DNA of 13,006 nt, from the NCBI GenBank assembly GCA_948330435.1, contig CAOJBY010000048.1, forward strand, positions 1 to 13,006, written 5' to 3'. This DNA comes from an uncultured Lachnoclostridium sp. Lineage in GTDB: Bacteria; Bacillota; Clostridia; Lachnospirales; Lachnospiraceae. Positions 12,976 to 13,006 of the stretch are shown piece after piece; the first letter of the stretch is position 1, and every line of letters begins with the position of its first letter. The position numbers and the translations under genes are program-made. The notes under the pieces were generated by a model. The model was not told the origin of the DNA, made no database searches, and saw only the letters and a program-made list of their open reading frames with translations.

Positions 12976-13006
12976 CTATGCTGCAATCAGCCTTTCCATT
13001 TCAGCC
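12976..13006 (-). CDS. Possible 3' end of a minus-strand gene
   Basis: Reading in from the right edge, the minus strand encodes AEMERLIAA and then TAG (12978-12976). The charged, helical ending looks protein-like, but nine codons are too few to identify anything. It could equally be chance. Confidence 0.2.
   Translation of the reverse strand, partial: AEMERLIAA

Noticed and set aside
1..13006. CRISPR arrays, complete insertion sequences, phage genes or defence systems
   Set aside because: I saw no regular spacer-repeat series, no transposase or integrase coding sequence, and no known defence-gene motifs.

Overview
The window looks like low-to-mid GC Firmicutes DNA, most likely from a gut Lachnospiraceae (Clostridia). 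This rests on the strong AGGAGG-type ribosome sites, the -35/-10 boxes, the mix of gene families, and how well the proteins fit clostridial relatives I remember. No search was run.

Layout. Positions 89-206 hold a tRNA-Asn-like sequence with broken stems, followed by a strong terminator. Positions 313-1089 encode an apparently functional DUF5714 cysteine-rich protein. Positions about 994-1935 are a gene graveyard: a frameshifted GH36 alpha-galactosidase remnant, a PTS EIIA(Glc)-type domain lacking its middle, an EamA-transporter scrap, and a GNAT acetyltransferase cut off at its C-terminus on the other strand. Positions 2060-5648 hold intact genes: a PilZ protein with its own promoter and terminator, then a promoter driving an FtsA-like actin-fold protein with an unusual C-terminus and, 41 bp downstream, an ACMSD/amidohydrolase-2 enzyme.

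Positions 5631-8591 (minus strand) are a two-gene BlaI repressor / M56 (BlaR1-like) antirepressor operon. Its start and stop codons overlap as TGATG, and its promoter is covered by two 17-bp palindromes. The M56 protein has a roughly 500-residue sensor region that does not look like a penicillin-binding domain. Next comes a 5'-truncated PNPOx-like/2x[4Fe-4S] gene, then a divergent pair: a Gfo/Idh/MocA oxidoreductase (minus) and an AraC regulator (plus). A 14-bp-stem hairpin lies in the AraC leader. A damaged divergent pair follows: a prolyl-tRNA editing (ProX/YbaK-like) gene with an apparent internal deletion, and a LysR regulator with an internal deletion and frameshift. The right edge has direct repeats around a hairpin and perhaps the last codons of a minus-strand gene.

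How it fits together. The working units are probably the BlaI/M56 signalling operon, the AraC/Gfo pair and the FtsA-like/amidohydrolase pair. The most striking feature is that accessory genes here repeatedly seem to have lost internal blocks rather than single bases. At one junction (LysR, GATTAT) microhomology is visible. I did not find a clearly new defence or mobile system. The least-described items are the FtsA-like protein with beta-grasp-like repeats, the M56 sensor region, the AraC leader hairpin with a partial copy 1.7 kb away, and the chimeric tRNA.
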